Assembly: GCF_048544455.1 (NCBI RefSeq)
Contig: NC_133538.1
Span: forward strand, 40,001,969-40,065,968
Reading direction: 5' to 3'
DNA length: 64,000 bases
From: Silene latifolia
Taxonomy: Eukaryota; Streptophyta; Magnoliopsida; Caryophyllales; Caryophyllaceae
Below, one piece after another: positions 46,209 through 57,162 of the stretch. The notes beneath the pieces were generated by a model. The model did not search any database. It worked only from the letters and a program-made list of their open reading frames with translations, and was not told where the DNA came from. Numbering within the stretch: position 1 is the first letter of the stretch; each line of letters begins with the position of its first letter. The position numbers and the translations under genes were made by a program.

Positions 46209-48077
46209 TTGGAAGTTGGTGATGATAAGGTCACGTATAACTTGAATAGTGCCATGAACAGTCCAATGCTTGAAGAGTCTTGTTATCCTATTGAAGTTTT
46301 GGATATTGTTGATGTTGTTATAGAAAACTCTATACCTCGATCTTTGGCTAAAGATCCATTGGAGACACTCTTGTTATTGGAATCATTTGCAGTTGATGAT
46401 GAGATTGGATGTGAAGAAGTGGATGCTTTAGAGGTTGATTTGGATGGAGAAGAGCTATCATTGGAGGAAAGCTCACAATTTGTAGGTTTGGTTTCTACTC
46501 CTCAAGATCTTGAGGTACAAAAACCCGAAATTAAAGCCCTCCCCTCTAATTTGAAATATGCTTTTCTAGATAAGTCGGAAATGTGTCCGGTCATTATTAG
46601 TTTTCATTTGAGTGAGATTCAATTGTCTTCATTGTTTCTAGTTTCAAGAACTCACAAGAAAGCCATTGGTTATAAACTTGATGATTTGAAGAGCATAAGC
46701 CCCGATTTTTTCATGCATAGAATTTATCTTGAAGAAGATCATAAACCAAGTGTTCAAGGTCAGAGACGTTTAAATCCAAACATGCAAGAAGTGGTTAAAA
46801 AGGAGGTCATTAAATTGTTGGATGCGGGAATTATTTATGAAATTTTCGACGCTAAATGGGTTAGTCTGGTCCAAGTGGTTCCTAAGAAAGGAGGAACCAC
46901 CGTAGTCAAAAATGATAAAATGAACTTATTCCCACTAGAATTGTGACGGAATGGCGCATCTGCATTGACTATAGGAGGTTAAATTTGGCCACCAAAAAAG
47001 ACCACTACCCATTACCCTTTATTGACCAAATGTTGGAAAGGTTGGTATGTCACAAGTACTTTTGCTACTTAGATGCTTATTCCGGTTCTTTCAAATACCT
47101 ATTCACCCCGATGACCAAGATAAGACTATATTTACATGTCCCTATAGTACCTTTGCTTATAGTAGGATGCCTTTCGGTCTTTGTAATGCCCCCGCTACCT
47201 TCCAACGTTGCATGATAAGCATCTTTGTTGATTTCATTGAATCTATCATGGAAGTGTTTATGGATGATTTTAGTGTTTATGGTTCTTCATTTGATTCATG
47301 TTTGGCTAACTTGACTAAAGTTTTGCAGCGTTGTGAAGAAGTTGACTTGGTTTTAAATTGGGAGAAGTGCCACATCATGGAGAATGAAGGCATGATGCTT
47401 GGCCATATTATTTCCGAAAGAGGTATTGAAGTGGACCGTACTAAGGTCCAAGTTATTGAACAACTACCCCCACCGGTAAATGTCAAAAGTGTAAGGAGAT
47501 TCTTAGGCCATGCAGGATTCTATCGCCGTTTCATTAAATATTTTTCTAAGATTGCGAAACCCTATACGGAGCTTCTTTTTAACGATGCTCCATTGGTGTT
47601 TACTAATGAGTGTCTTGAGTCTTTTAATAGGATCAAGAAGGCTTTGATCTCCGCACCTATCATCCAATCACCGGAGGGGAACTTGCCATTCGAACTCATT
47701 TGTGATGCAACTGACTATGCGGTAGGTGCCATGCTCGGACAAAGGAAAGACTAGGTGCTCCATGCTATCTACTTTGCTAGCAAAACCTTGGATGCGGCTC
47801 AAATCAACTATGCCACCACGGAGAAATAGCTACTTGCAATTGTCTATGCCTTAGACTAATTCCGCTCTTATTTGATTGGGTCCAAAGTCATTGTTCATAT
47901 TGATCATGCCGTTTTAAAGCATCTCTTAGCCAAGCAAAAGGCTAAGCCAAGGATTATAAGATGGATCTTGCTTTTGCATGAATTTGATCTAGAGATTCGT
48001 GACAAGAAGGGGGCCGAAAATGTTGTTGCCAATCACTTATCCCGATTAAAGTATGATGATGGAGGTATTGATATACC
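46209..48077 (+). pseudogene. Reverse transcriptase and RNase H of element H
   Basis: The N-terminal part (46209-46946) ends in the thumb-side motif WVSLVQVVPKKGG. A frameshift near 46940 leads to TEWRICIDYRRLN, and another near 47090 to PIHPDDQDKTIFTCPY. MPFGLCNAPATFQRC and the catalytic FMDDFSVYG follow, then GHAGFYRRFIK. RNase H carries FELICDATDYAVGAMLG and ends VANHLSRL. Stops at 47752, 47828 and 47858. The frame is cut at GGIDIP by element I; the duplicated ATACC makes the join exact. Confidence 0.85.
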
Positions 48078-48384
48078 TGATGTGAACATTATTTGCGCAC
48101 ATTTAGTCCCCTAATTGAGCCTATTTTGCATACTTTTATAACATTTCATGACCATTTTATCCGTCAAATCCTTCCTATTTGCTTTCCTAGTGCATTTTAC
48201 ATGTTTTGTAGGAAAGAAGATAATAAGGCGGAAATTCCCGTCTTTCGTGCATATTTGGAAGCTTATTGACGATATTTGATGGACTAAGTATGAAGAGGAA
48301 GCAAGAATGATGACCAAGGAAGAATAAATAAAGAGTATATGGAGGAATCTTAGGCTTAAAAGCAAAAAGAAAGGGAATAGCAGC

Positions 48385-48500
48385 TCAACCCGCGCGGGTC
48401 AAGTCTATCTGGAGCGGGATACTGTGAACCCGCTCGGGTCGATTTCAACCCGCTCGGGTTGAAGCTCAGGACGCTGGGATTTCGCTCGGGACGGGCGTAT
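48385..48500. repeat. Palindrome cluster in U3 of LTR I
   Basis: It includes CAACCCGCGCGGGT, AACCCGCTCGGGT and CAACCCGCTCGGGTTG, plus the half-sites GAGCGGGAT and GCTCGGGACG, in about 110 bp. The last 16-mer is a palindrome apart from its centre. The same motifs return upstream of ORF1 at 51230-51415. Confidence 0.85.
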
Positions 48501-48719
48501 TCCTGGACAGGGGAATTTTCCTTGCTACGTGAACTACAAATCAGCCCGTCTTCACCCTTGGACGCCCAGATTTCTTCACATCACGAGATTTTCATTCCTC
48601 AAGCATCGATAAGAGAAGCCCTTCTCTCGGATAATCCCGGAGGCTCCTTGCTCAACTTAAAAAGTGTAATTACTAGTTTAGCCCTTAGTTAACCCTAATG
48701 CATCCTCCCTAATTTCCAC

Positions 48720-48727
48720 TATAAATA
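48720..48727 (+). promoter_or_regulatory. TATA box of the 5' LTR of I
   Basis: TATAAATA, 642 bp into the LTR; the same box is in the 3' LTR at 56074-56081. Confidence 0.6.
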
Positions 48728-49805
48728 CCCCATTTGTAATAATCAAACCATAAAGTTTTATTAGATTAGAATCAAGTTTTCATTAGGTGGAATCAATCTT
48801 TCCTTAGATTAGATTAGTAGTAGATTAGAATAGATTATCATTTCATCTTTCCACAAAATATACATTAATCTTTCCTTTAATCATTGTTCAAGTTTATTAT
48901 TGAGGAATTCAAGTTTATTATTGGGTAATTAGAAGATTATTGGGTTTATTGGGAGATTGACAACCTTCCATCAATCATCAAGTTCTTCTATTATTCTTGC
49001 TTTGTTATTGGAATCATTAGTAGGTATAATCTCTTAATCTCTTTTTAATTATTGCTAATTACTTTTATTTGTTCATCATGTTTCACTTTGTTAGTATGAT
49101 TGACAACCTTGCTAGCATGTTCAATATGATGATAAGTGAGTAGTCTCTTAGCTAGGGTTAATGGGTGATTAGGGAAACCAACATGGGGAATGATTCATGC
49201 TTAAATTAATATGCTTTCATGTTTTATTTGCTTGCTTGTTTTGATCTCAACTCATGCACATGTTATGTTTGATGAAATGCTAAGCCTATGAATCCTTGCA
49301 TTTACTATCATCTCCTATCTTTTCAATGAGACTTGTAAGACATAACCCAACTCGAGTCTCATTAGACCATGCATGTTGTTGAGTAGGGAAGATTAAGTCA
49401 ACTTGTAGGTGTTGTACAATCTAATCGATTCGGCTCCGGGACCCAAACTTTCCTAGGATTGTAAGATATAACCCAACTCAATCCATCACAACAATAATTG
49501 CTTGCTTATAATTTGAGAACATGTTTGTATGATCATATCCCATGATTCCCCTATAATCCCATGACACCCTAGTGCTTTTTAATCAATTGTTTACATCTTT
49601 CCTTTTGTTGCTTGTTTATTGCCTTTATTAGCTTAGAATCATCAACCCATTATAATTGTGACAACCCCAAGCATAACCATAATTAGATTGAATAATTTGA
49701 GTAACCACCGTCCCATGGATCGACCTCGACTTACCACTAGCTAGTTGTTTGTTGAGTTTTATAAATGTGTTTGATTGGATGAGCGACGACATCACCCCAT
49801 CAAAA

Positions 49806-49823
49806 TGGCGCCGTTCTTAGGGA
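49806..49823 (+). promoter_or_regulatory. Primer binding site of element I
   Basis: It begins TGGCGCCGTT like the Athila/tRNA-Asp site, then differs (CTTAGGGA instead of GCCGGGGA). The first ten bases match perfectly, so priming is still likely. Confidence 0.7.
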
Positions 49824-49928
49824 CGGTGTTGTTTATTTGAATTGTTCTTTTGTCTAGTTTTAGTTGTGCTTCTTCTTGAGGAATTTTGGTTCCTTGGGAA
49901 TTTATTTCTTGTACTTGTTCTTTTTCAC

Positions 49929-50966
49929 ATGCCCAACATGTCTACATTCACTTTTTGGCAATATGAAAATGAATCATTTGATAAATATGTTGCAAGATTT
50001 GAAGATTATACGACTCATGCTTGGCATCATGGTTTTACTATTTCAAATTATGAAGCATGTTGTGTTGTTTATAATGGCATGAACCTTGAAACCCGCAACT
50101 TGGCATTTCACTTGAGTGGTGGTAGGATATGTGAGATGAGTTGTGAGGAATTTTGGGAATTTGTTGAGTTCATGACCACCCATTGTCTTAACCAAACTAT
50201 ACATGACATCTTTGAGAATGTCAAGGAAGGTATGGAAGTGATAAAAGCCACATTTCAAAAATTCATTGAGGAAAACTATGATGAAAATGAGATTTGTGAA
50301 GATGAGAAACCTTCCTATAACCTTGAGCCAACCTACTATGCCCACAAAATTACCCCACCTTGGGAAGATGGAGTGCTAGATGAGGAGAGTGATGATGAGG
50401 AGGAGTACATTTTTGATTGTGAAACTAATGCTTGGATGCCGTCATCCTACTCTTCTTGTGTTTCAATGAAATCAACCTCCATGGAATTTGATGTTAATGG
50501 GCAAAGTGAGAGTGATATGGATGAGAGCTTGAGTGAAAACTCACCCTTTGAGGATGACATATTTGAGGGAGACAATTGTGTTGAGCTTGGTGAGCCTTGC
50601 TATGACAACCCCTTTGATAATGGACCTTGTTGGGATGAGGAATTTGATGAGGACATTTGGGAACCTCAAATAGACACCCTTAAAATCACCTTGGATGATA
50701 ATGAGAGCACTTGCATTGAATGTGGTGATTTTGACTATTTGGAGGATGGGTTGAGCCAATTGCCAACCAACTACCCATTTCATGTTCCTTCCATCCATTT
50801 TTCTTATGATTTTTGTCATAATACTCTTGACATGCTTGTTCGGTCTTTTACTTGGGCATTATTTCATTGCATAATCTTGTGTTGCTATGCATGCCTATTC
50901 ATGTCCCACTCCCAAGAATTTGACCGACTTCTACGTGCTTTGAGTGCTAGTGATAATTTTCAATGA
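49929..50966 (+). CDS. Gag-like acidic protein of element I (345 aa)
   Basis: The first ATG in the frame is at 49929 (MPNMSTFTFWQYENESFDKY). Residues 10-95 look like a shrunken retrotransposon Gag core (FDKYVARFEDYTTHAWHHG and FWEFVEFM). The middle, about 120-270, is strongly acidic with runs of D and E. Near 305-325 a hydrophobic segment (WALFHCIILCCYACLF) could span or touch a membrane, followed by a short polar end. There is no zinc knuckle. Similar W-x-Y-E-(D/N)-E-(S/T)-F openings occur, from memory, in uncharacterised proteins of non-autonomous plant elements. The frame is intact, unlike almost every other gene here. The role is unknown; particle formation or RNA binding with a helper's Gag is possible. 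Confidence 0.7.
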   Translation: MPNMSTFTFWQYENESFDKYVARFEDYTTHAWHHGFTISNYEACCVVYNGMNLETRNLAFHLSGGRICEMSCEEFWEFVEFMTTHCLNQTIHDIFENVKEGMEVIKATFQKFIEENYDENEICEDEKPSYNLEPTYYAHKITPPWEDGVLDEESDDEEEYIFDCETNAWMPSSYSSCVSMKSTSMEFDVNGQSESDMDESLSENSPFEDDIFEGDNCVELGEPCYDNPFDNGPCWDEEFDEDIWEPQIDTLKITLDDNESTCIECGDFDYLEDGLSQLPTNYPFHVPSIHFSYDFCHNTLDMLVRSFTWALFHCIILCCYACLFMSHSQEFDRLLRALSASDNFQ

Positions 50967-51229
50967 AATTGTTAATTGATAGTTCTTGGTTTGATGGAGT
51001 TCCTCAATAACCATTAATTTGTATATATGCATTTAGTGTAGTTTTGCATTCATTTAATTGCATGAGAGATGAAAGGGAGGGATCTCATATTTTTAATTGA
51101 GTTTTTGAAGGAAATTCATAAAAATGAGAAGATGAAAAATGTCAAGAAATGAAGAAAATGGAAAAATTGGGCTTATGAGTAAGTGTGTTATCAAGGGAAA
51201 GGTGTTGGGCCATAATTTCAAAAAAGACG

Positions 51230-51415
51230 TCCATCCCGAGATAAATCCGGGCGGGTTGAAGGCCAAGAAAAGAAGAAAAATTCTCTGCCCAAGAATCCGG
51301 GCGGATTTTAAGAAAAACGCCCTTCTTTACTCTCAACCCGCGCGGGTTGAAATTATCTGGAGCGGGTTCACAGCCAACCCGAGCGGGTTCATTCTGTCCC
51401 GAGCGGGTCCACCTT
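51230..51415. repeat. Second palindrome cluster of element I, upstream of ORF1
   Basis: It holds the same family-specific motifs as the LTR cluster: CAACCCGCGCGGGTTG, GAGCGGGTTC, AACCCGAGCGGGTT and CCCGAGCGGG, plus CGGGCGGGTTG. It lies 90-275 bp upstream of an internal TATA box. Confidence 0.85.
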
Positions 51416-51504
51416 CTGATTGCTGGAATCTCACAGTATCACGGGCAGAATATTGCTACCCCACCCGTGTTCAGCCTTTAACCCGTGAATGCCTTGTTTT
51501 CAGC

Positions 51505-51512
51505 TATAAAAA
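51505..51512 (+). promoter_or_regulatory. Putative internal promoter for ORF1 in element I
   Basis: TATAAAAA (within CAGCTATAAAAATC) is followed about 30 bases later by a C- and A-rich leader (CTCACCTACCATC) of the plant mRNA type, and ORF1 starts about 390 bp on. With the palindrome cluster upstream, it repeats the layout of the LTR promoter. Expression from it is an inference. Confidence 0.45.
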
Positions 51513-51898
51513 TCACTCTTCACTCAAAGCTCACCTACCATCTTCATCTTCTACCTTCAAACTCAACCTCAACTCACAAAACTCACCCAAATAACCATAA
51601 AATCCAACCAAATCACCATCTAATTACTCTAAAAATCATTCTAAACCATTTCTACACAATAAAAACCAACTTTCCAACCTTCTATTTGCTCAAAATCACC
51701 CATTTTCATCATTTCAAAAATTGGAGCTCCAAAAATCCGTGAGCAACAATTGATTTTCGGGTTTGATTTTTGCCTTCTAGCTTCACTACATTGCTTTTAG
51801 TGTTCTAGTAAGGCATTTTCAAGGTTGTTTGGCTCTTATTTGTGAAGATTTGTGGCATTCTTGGGTAGTGATACTTGGTGGATTTCAAGGCTACAACA

Positions 51899-53422
51899 AT
51901 GAATTTTTGGGGCAAGAGTAAGGCTACTACTTCTAAGGGATCAAAAAGAAGGAAAGGAAGCAATTCTAATGCTCCACCGGAGTACCAAATGCAAGAAGAG
52001 GAGTTAGTACCGGAGATTGAGCAACTTGATGATTTCCCGGAGGTAGTATTCATCAAAAATGAGCATAGGAAGCGATTTTTGAAACTACTTGGTAAGGAGT
52101 TCGAACCCACTCGTTTCATTTGTCGTCAAACTTTGGATAAACTTGGTATTGAAGGACGAACCGAGTCCTTATTTAGAGAAATGGGTCTTGAGACTTTATT
52201 TAATATGCATGAGGAAACATATCTTAGCCTCACCTTGGAATTCTTGTCTAGTCTCAAAGTATTTGAAGGAGAGACATATGGGGTGTCTTTGGAATTTAGG
52301 TTGTGTAATGAGACCCATCAAATGCATTTGGGTACCTTTGGTGAAATCTTTGGGCTTGCGATACCCGAGACCGACCTTGAAAAGCCCGTGGGGTTCACGG
52401 AGTCACATTTGTGGAGAGCAATCACCGGGTTGGAATTAGAGGGTTTTAAGAGGTGTCATGCCTTTTACATTCATTACCCGGTTATTAGAATGTGGCATCA
52501 ATTTATAGCGGGGACTATTCATGGTAGAAGTGACACGGGATGTGTGAGTCAACTTGACATGACTTTTCTTGAGTCATATTTGAATGTCCAAGGTTTGCCA
52601 AAGTACAACTTTAATCCCGCTCTTGAATTACTTGTCCGATTTCGAAATCTATCAAAGGGTAAGACAAAATCAAAGGGAATTGTGATGGGTGGTCTTGTGA
52701 CTAGGATGGCCAATGCTTTATGTCCGGGATTTAATGATGATGGGAGGTATGAGGCTCTACCCGGAGATACTTTACTTAATGAGAGGGTCATCTTTAGGCA
52801 TCACAAATGGTGCAAACATAATGATTTGGGAGGTATTGATTGGTACACCAAGGGAAGCACTACATTCACCCTTCCTTGTTGGGACCTTCCTCCTATCACA
52901 CCTAGGTCGAGTTACCTTGCACCCATGCCGAGCTACCTCCTCCCCATTGAGAGGATTAGGGTTCCACCACCTAGGAGACGTGAGGAGGCACCTTCTACTC
53001 CTTCCCATGCACCATCACCGTCCCAAGGTCCAAGCCTTGGATTTCCACCATTCCTTCATGGTGTTCGGCCCTCATATGCGGAGATACCTCCATACCCCCA
53101 TGTCTACCGACCCTTTTCACCTTCTCCCCCTCGCCCGAGTAGCCCGCCATCGGCCATGGATATATTGATGGGTATGATAAGCAACATGGATGTTAGGATG
53201 CACCGAGGGCAAGAAGACAACTATTTGGCCCTCTATCCTCAATATTATCATATGGCACAACAAGGGTTTATTGATCCTAATGGCCCTAGGCCTTCTTGGG
53301 TGCAACCGCACCTTGTGTTCCCAAACCAAGGCTTGAATGAAGATGACCAAGGAGGAGGAGAGGAAGAAGAAGAAGAAAGTAATGAAGATGATGATGGCCT
53401 TAGTGATAGAGGCTTTGATTGA
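51899..53422 (+). CDS. Athila ORF1-like protein of element I (507 aa), intact
   Basis: The first ATG is at 51899 (MNFWGKSKATTSKG); the open frame extends slightly upstream without another ATG. A basic head (residues 1-25) is followed by the Athila ORF1-type domain, about 40-330, with FICRQTLDKLGI, LTLEFLSSLKV, MHLGTFGEIFGL and WRAITG, and later YLNVQGLPKYN. The region 340-430 is rich in proline, and the end (480-507) is acidic with E and D runs. This gene family lies after integrase in Athila elements, where an envelope-like gene is sometimes reported; here I see no signal peptide and no membrane segment. The same gene in H is broken. Retention of this gene in an element that lost pol argues that it matters for the element, but its function is unknown. 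Confidence 0.75.
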   Translation: MNFWGKSKATTSKGSKRRKGSNSNAPPEYQMQEEELVPEIEQLDDFPEVVFIKNEHRKRFLKLLGKEFEPTRFICRQTLDKLGIEGRTESLFREMGLETLFNMHEETYLSLTLEFLSSLKVFEGETYGVSLEFRLCNETHQMHLGTFGEIFGLAIPETDLEKPVGFTESHLWRAITGLELEGFKRCHAFYIHYPVIRMWHQFIAGTIHGRSDTGCVSQLDMTFLESYLNVQGLPKYNFNPALELLVRFRNLSKGKTKSKGIVMGGLVTRMANALCPGFNDDGRYEALPGDTLLNERVIFRHHKWCKHNDLGGIDWYTKGSTTFTLPCWDLPPITPRSSYLAPMPSYLLPIERIRVPPPRRREEAPSTPSHAPSPSQGPSLGFPPFLHGVRPSYAEIPPYPHVYRPFSPSPPRPSSPPSAMDILMGMISNMDVRMHRGQEDNYLALYPQYYHMAQQGFIDPNGPRPSWVQPHLVFPNQGLNEDDQGGGEEEEEESNEDDDGLSDRGFD

Positions 53423-55438
53423 GATCGTGATTGTAAGACCCTTCCTTCCCTATTTCTCATGTATAGTTTGCATTGTATTATACCTCACATGATTAGATTA
53501 GTTTGCATTGTATTTATCCCACATGATTCATGTAGATAGTTGCATATAGACTAGAATTCATGCTTAGTTACTAATGGCCAAACCTATTCATTTCTACACT
53601 AGAAATAGTGTTTAAATCGGTTTGGGGAGGTTTGATCATAGGTGACTTAAGCATTTATCATGCATCATATAGTATAGTTTAGATTGCATTCACTTGTTAT
53701 ATATGTCATATAGAATTGCATTTAGTTAGAGCATACATTCATTCATACCATATCATTGCATTTGTACTTCAATTTCAAAAAAATCAAAAATCCAAAAACA
53801 TGCTTTTCTTTTTCATTCCTACTCCTACATGTACATTGAGGACAATGTCCAAAATAAAGTGGGGGATGGGAATTTATATTCCAAAAATGCATAAAAATTG
53901 AAAAATTTCGAAAAATCACAAAAATATGTCTTTTAATTTCATAAAAACAAAAACCATAAAAATTTGAAAAATTGAAAAATCCAAAAACATGTTCATTTCC
54001 TTTGTAGTGTAGTCTTGTATATATTGTTATTGTATATATTGTGTTTGTTCATCCTTGTTCACATTGATTGACTACGCCACATCCGAGACATGAGGATATT
54101 GAAGACCGCATGGTATGATCTTTCCAATCTCCTTTTTCCTCTTTATGTTAATGACTATGTGGCTTTATTTTGATTGATGCGGTATAACAATGTGAATTTA
54201 GGACTTTCATTTAGTTTATTTGGCATATTAGTTGGTAGAATCATTTGCATTAGGATGTACAAATGTTAGTTGCATCATGTCATGTAGTTTGCATGTTAGA
54301 AAATTTTGCGAAACCGTCTATTTGGGAAGCTTGACAAGTGTATATAGGCCCTAGTAGATGCTTTTTATTCTTAAGACTTTGCTTGTAGAATACTTGTAAA
54401 ACACCCTAGGATGTGTCATGCTAGTATCCTTTGACCCATGGTTTAAGGCCTAGTCGAGAGTACCTTGTGGTGTGATAACTCCTTGGCTACCGTTTATTCC
54501 AAGGTGACCCTTGAAACCATGCATACTTCTATCACTCATCCATGTTCTACCACATTTTTGTCATCAAAGGGAATGGGCACAAAACAAAAAGAAATCTATT
54601 TGAGTTCAATGAAATGAAAAATGAAAGAAAAGTTTGCAAAAATGCATCAAAAGAAAAGAGGAGCAAAAATAAACTCCTAAAGCTTCAAATACAAGGCACC
54701 CTCGTTACTAATTGGGGTGACTTTGAAAATGTTCAAAAAAGAAATTCAAAAAGTTGTCAAGTATTGAAATGCCAAAAATCAAAAGAAATGGCAAAGAAAG
54801 TGTTCTCAAAGGTCAAATGCCAATGAAATTGGGGGGAAAACAAAAATGAAAGCAAACTCCCAAAGTGAAACTCAAATATCTATTGATCCCTTTATCCATC
54901 GTATCCATTTTTGTGCATGGTAGAGAGGGGACGACCCTTCTTCTTGTCTAGGCAAGAGGGGGAATTCCGCGATCCTCCAGTGTTTCTAACACCATAGGGA
55001 GTCTACTCTTGACAAAAGCATTTAACGATTGAGGACAAAGGTACCCTAGCTTGACACATTTTGGAGGTGATTTATTGGTATCCTTCTAGGCTTAGTAGTT
55101 TGAACAAATTGCATCTATGAAGGATTGTGTACCCTTGAATTGCTTCCCTTGTAGATAATTTCCGCCACTTAGATGAGGAAAGTGGCTATTCTTTTGTAGA
55201 TGCATCCATTATGTGATTTTGTGTGCTTAAAGTTTGGATGTGTCGCCATTTTGGCAAGACCCACCTTGCCTTGCAAGAAGGCATCCTACCTCATGGTTGT
55301 CTTGTTGTGAGTTGAAGGGGCGGAGTGAGACCCGCTAATTGTCTCATATCGGCTATATTATTAGGTTAGTTTAAATAAAGGTCTAGTTTTTTTTCACCTC
55401 TTTACTCGGGACGAGTAAAGGTTCGGTTTGGGGATATT
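53423..55438 (+). other. Non-coding 3' region of element I
   Basis: About 2.0 kb from ORF1 to the LTR. It includes a purine/adenine-rich stretch (about 54560-54880) with a lysine-rich open frame of 94 codons (54542-54826) that looks compositional and not genic. It ends with CTTTACTCGGGACGAGTAAAG, an inverted repeat near 55400-55420, and the purine tract GGTTTGGGGATAT. Confidence 0.6.
55400..55420. other. Inverted repeat just upstream of the 3' polypurine tract of I
   Basis: CTTTACTCG and CGAGTAAAG form a perfect 9-bp stem with a 3-base loop (GGA), about 10 bases before the purine tract. It could fold in RNA or DNA and might help start plus-strand synthesis; this is a guess. Confidence 0.6.
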
Positions 55439-57157
55439 TGATGTGAACATTATTTGCGCACATTTAGTCCCCTAATTGAGCCTATTTTGCATACTTTTAT
55501 AACATTTCATGACCATTTTATCCGTCAAATCCTTCCTATTTGCTTTCCTAGTGCATTTTACATGTTTTGTAGGAAAGAAGATAATAAGGCGGAAATTCCC
55601 GTCTTTCGTGCATATTTGGAAGCTTATTGACGATATTTGATGGACTAAGTATGAAGAGGAAGCAAGAATGATGACCAAGGAAGAATAAATAAAGAGTATA
55701 TGGAGGAATCTTAGGCTTAAAAGCAAAAAGAAAGGGAATAGCGCTCAACCCGCGGTCAAGTCTATCTGGAGCGGGATACCGTGAACCCGCTCGGTCGATT
55801 TCAACCCGCTCGGGTTGAAGCTCGAGACGCTGGGATTTCGCTCGGGACGGGCGTATTCCTGGACAGGGGGATTTTCCTTGCTACGTGAACTACAAATCAG
55901 CCCGTCTTCACCCTTGACGCCCGATTTCTTCACATCACGAGATTTTCATTCCTCAAGCATCGATAAGAGAAGCCCTTCTCTCGGATAATCCCGGAGGCTC
56001 CTTGCTCAACTTAAAAAGTGTAATTACTAGTTTAGCCCTTAGTTAACCCTAATGCATCCTCCCTAATTTCCACTATAAATACCCCATTTGTAATAATCAA
56101 ACCATAAAGTTTTATTAGATTAGAATCAAGTTTTCATTAGGTGGAATCAATCTTTCCTTAGATTAGATTAGTAGTAGATTAGAATAGATTATCATTTCAT
56201 CTTTCCACAAAATATACATTAATCTTTCCTTTAATCATTGTTCAAGTTTATTATTGAGGAATTCAAGTTTATTATTGGGTAATTAGAAGATTATTGGGTT
56301 TATTGGGAGATTGACAACCTTCCATCAATCATCAAGTTCTTCTATTATTCTTGCTTTGTTATTGGAATCATTAGTAGGTATAATCTCTTAATCTCTTTTT
56401 AATTATTGCTAATTACTTTTATTTGTTCATCATGTTTCACTTTGTTAGTATGATTGACAACCTTGCTAGCATGTTCAATATGATGATAAGTGAGTAGTCT
56501 CTTAGCTAGGGTTAATGGGTGATTAGGGGAAACCAACATGGGGAATGATTCATGCTTAAATTAATATGCTTTCATGTTTTATTTGCTTGCTTGTTTTGAT
56601 CTCAACTCATGCACATGTTATGTTTGATGAAATGCTAAGCCTATGAATCCTTGCATTTACTATCATCTCCTATCTTTTCAATGAGACTTGTAAGACATAA
56701 CCCAACTCGAGTCTCATTAGACCATGCATGTTGTTGAGTAGGGAAGATTAAGTCAACTTGTAGGTGTTGTACAATCTAATCGATTCGGCTCCGGGACCCA
56801 AACTTTCCTAGGATTGTAAGATATAACCCAACTCAATCCATCACAACAATAATTGCTTGCTTATAATTTGAGAACATGTTTGTATGATCATATCCCATGA
56901 TTCCCCTATAATCCCATGACACCCTAGTGCTTTTTAATCAATTGTTTACATCTTTCCTTTTGTTGCTTGTTTATTGCCTTTATTAGCTTAGAATCATCAA
57001 CCCATTATAATTGTGACAACCCCAAGCATAACCATAATTAGATTGAATAATTTGAGTAACCACCGTCCCATGGATCGACCTCGACTTACCACTAGCTAGT
57101 TGTTTGTTGAGTTTTATAAATGTGTTTGATTGGATGAGCGACGACATCACCCCATCA
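55439..57157 (+). repeat. 3' LTR of element I
   Basis: 1719 bp. It matches the 5' LTR almost base for base outside the palindrome block, where it has several one- or two-base losses. TATAAATA is at 56074-56081. ATACC follows. Confidence 0.95.
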
Positions 57158-57162
57158 ATACC

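Larger units (their letters stand above)
48078..49802 (+). repeat. 5' LTR of element I
   Basis: It runs TGATGTGAACATT...CACCCCATCA. TATAAATA is at 48720-48727. A cluster of AACCCGCTCGGGTT-type palindromes lies at 48385-48470, about 250-330 bp upstream of that box. Confidence 0.95.
48078..57157 (+). mobile_element. Element I: pol-less Athila-type LTR retrotransposon with two intact ORFs
   Basis: LTRs 48078-49802 and 55439-57157 (about 1.72 kb) are nearly identical. The target duplication ATACC is perfect (48073-48077 and 57158-57162). An Asp-type primer site follows the left LTR, and GGTTTGGGGATAT precedes the right one. The 5.6-kb interior has a Gag-like acidic ORF and an Athila ORF1-like gene and no protease, reverse transcriptase or integrase. 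It moved recently compared with its host H, and must have used proteins from an autonomous Athila element. Confidence 0.93.

Noticed and set aside
48111..48365. 84-codon minus-strand frame, repeated exactly at 55472-55726
   Set aside because: Identical only because both lie in the two LTRs of I; no start context or family.
51875..51898. Upstream start of ORF1 in I
   Set aside because: The frame opens there with TTG; the first ATG is at 51899.
54542..54826. Lysine-rich 94-codon frame in element I
   Set aside because: Explained by an adenine-rich stretch; no conserved feature, so not called a gene.
57104..57162. N-terminal end of the integrase frame in H
   Set aside because: It is LTR sequence of I read in frame by chance; the gene resumes after the duplicated ATACC.
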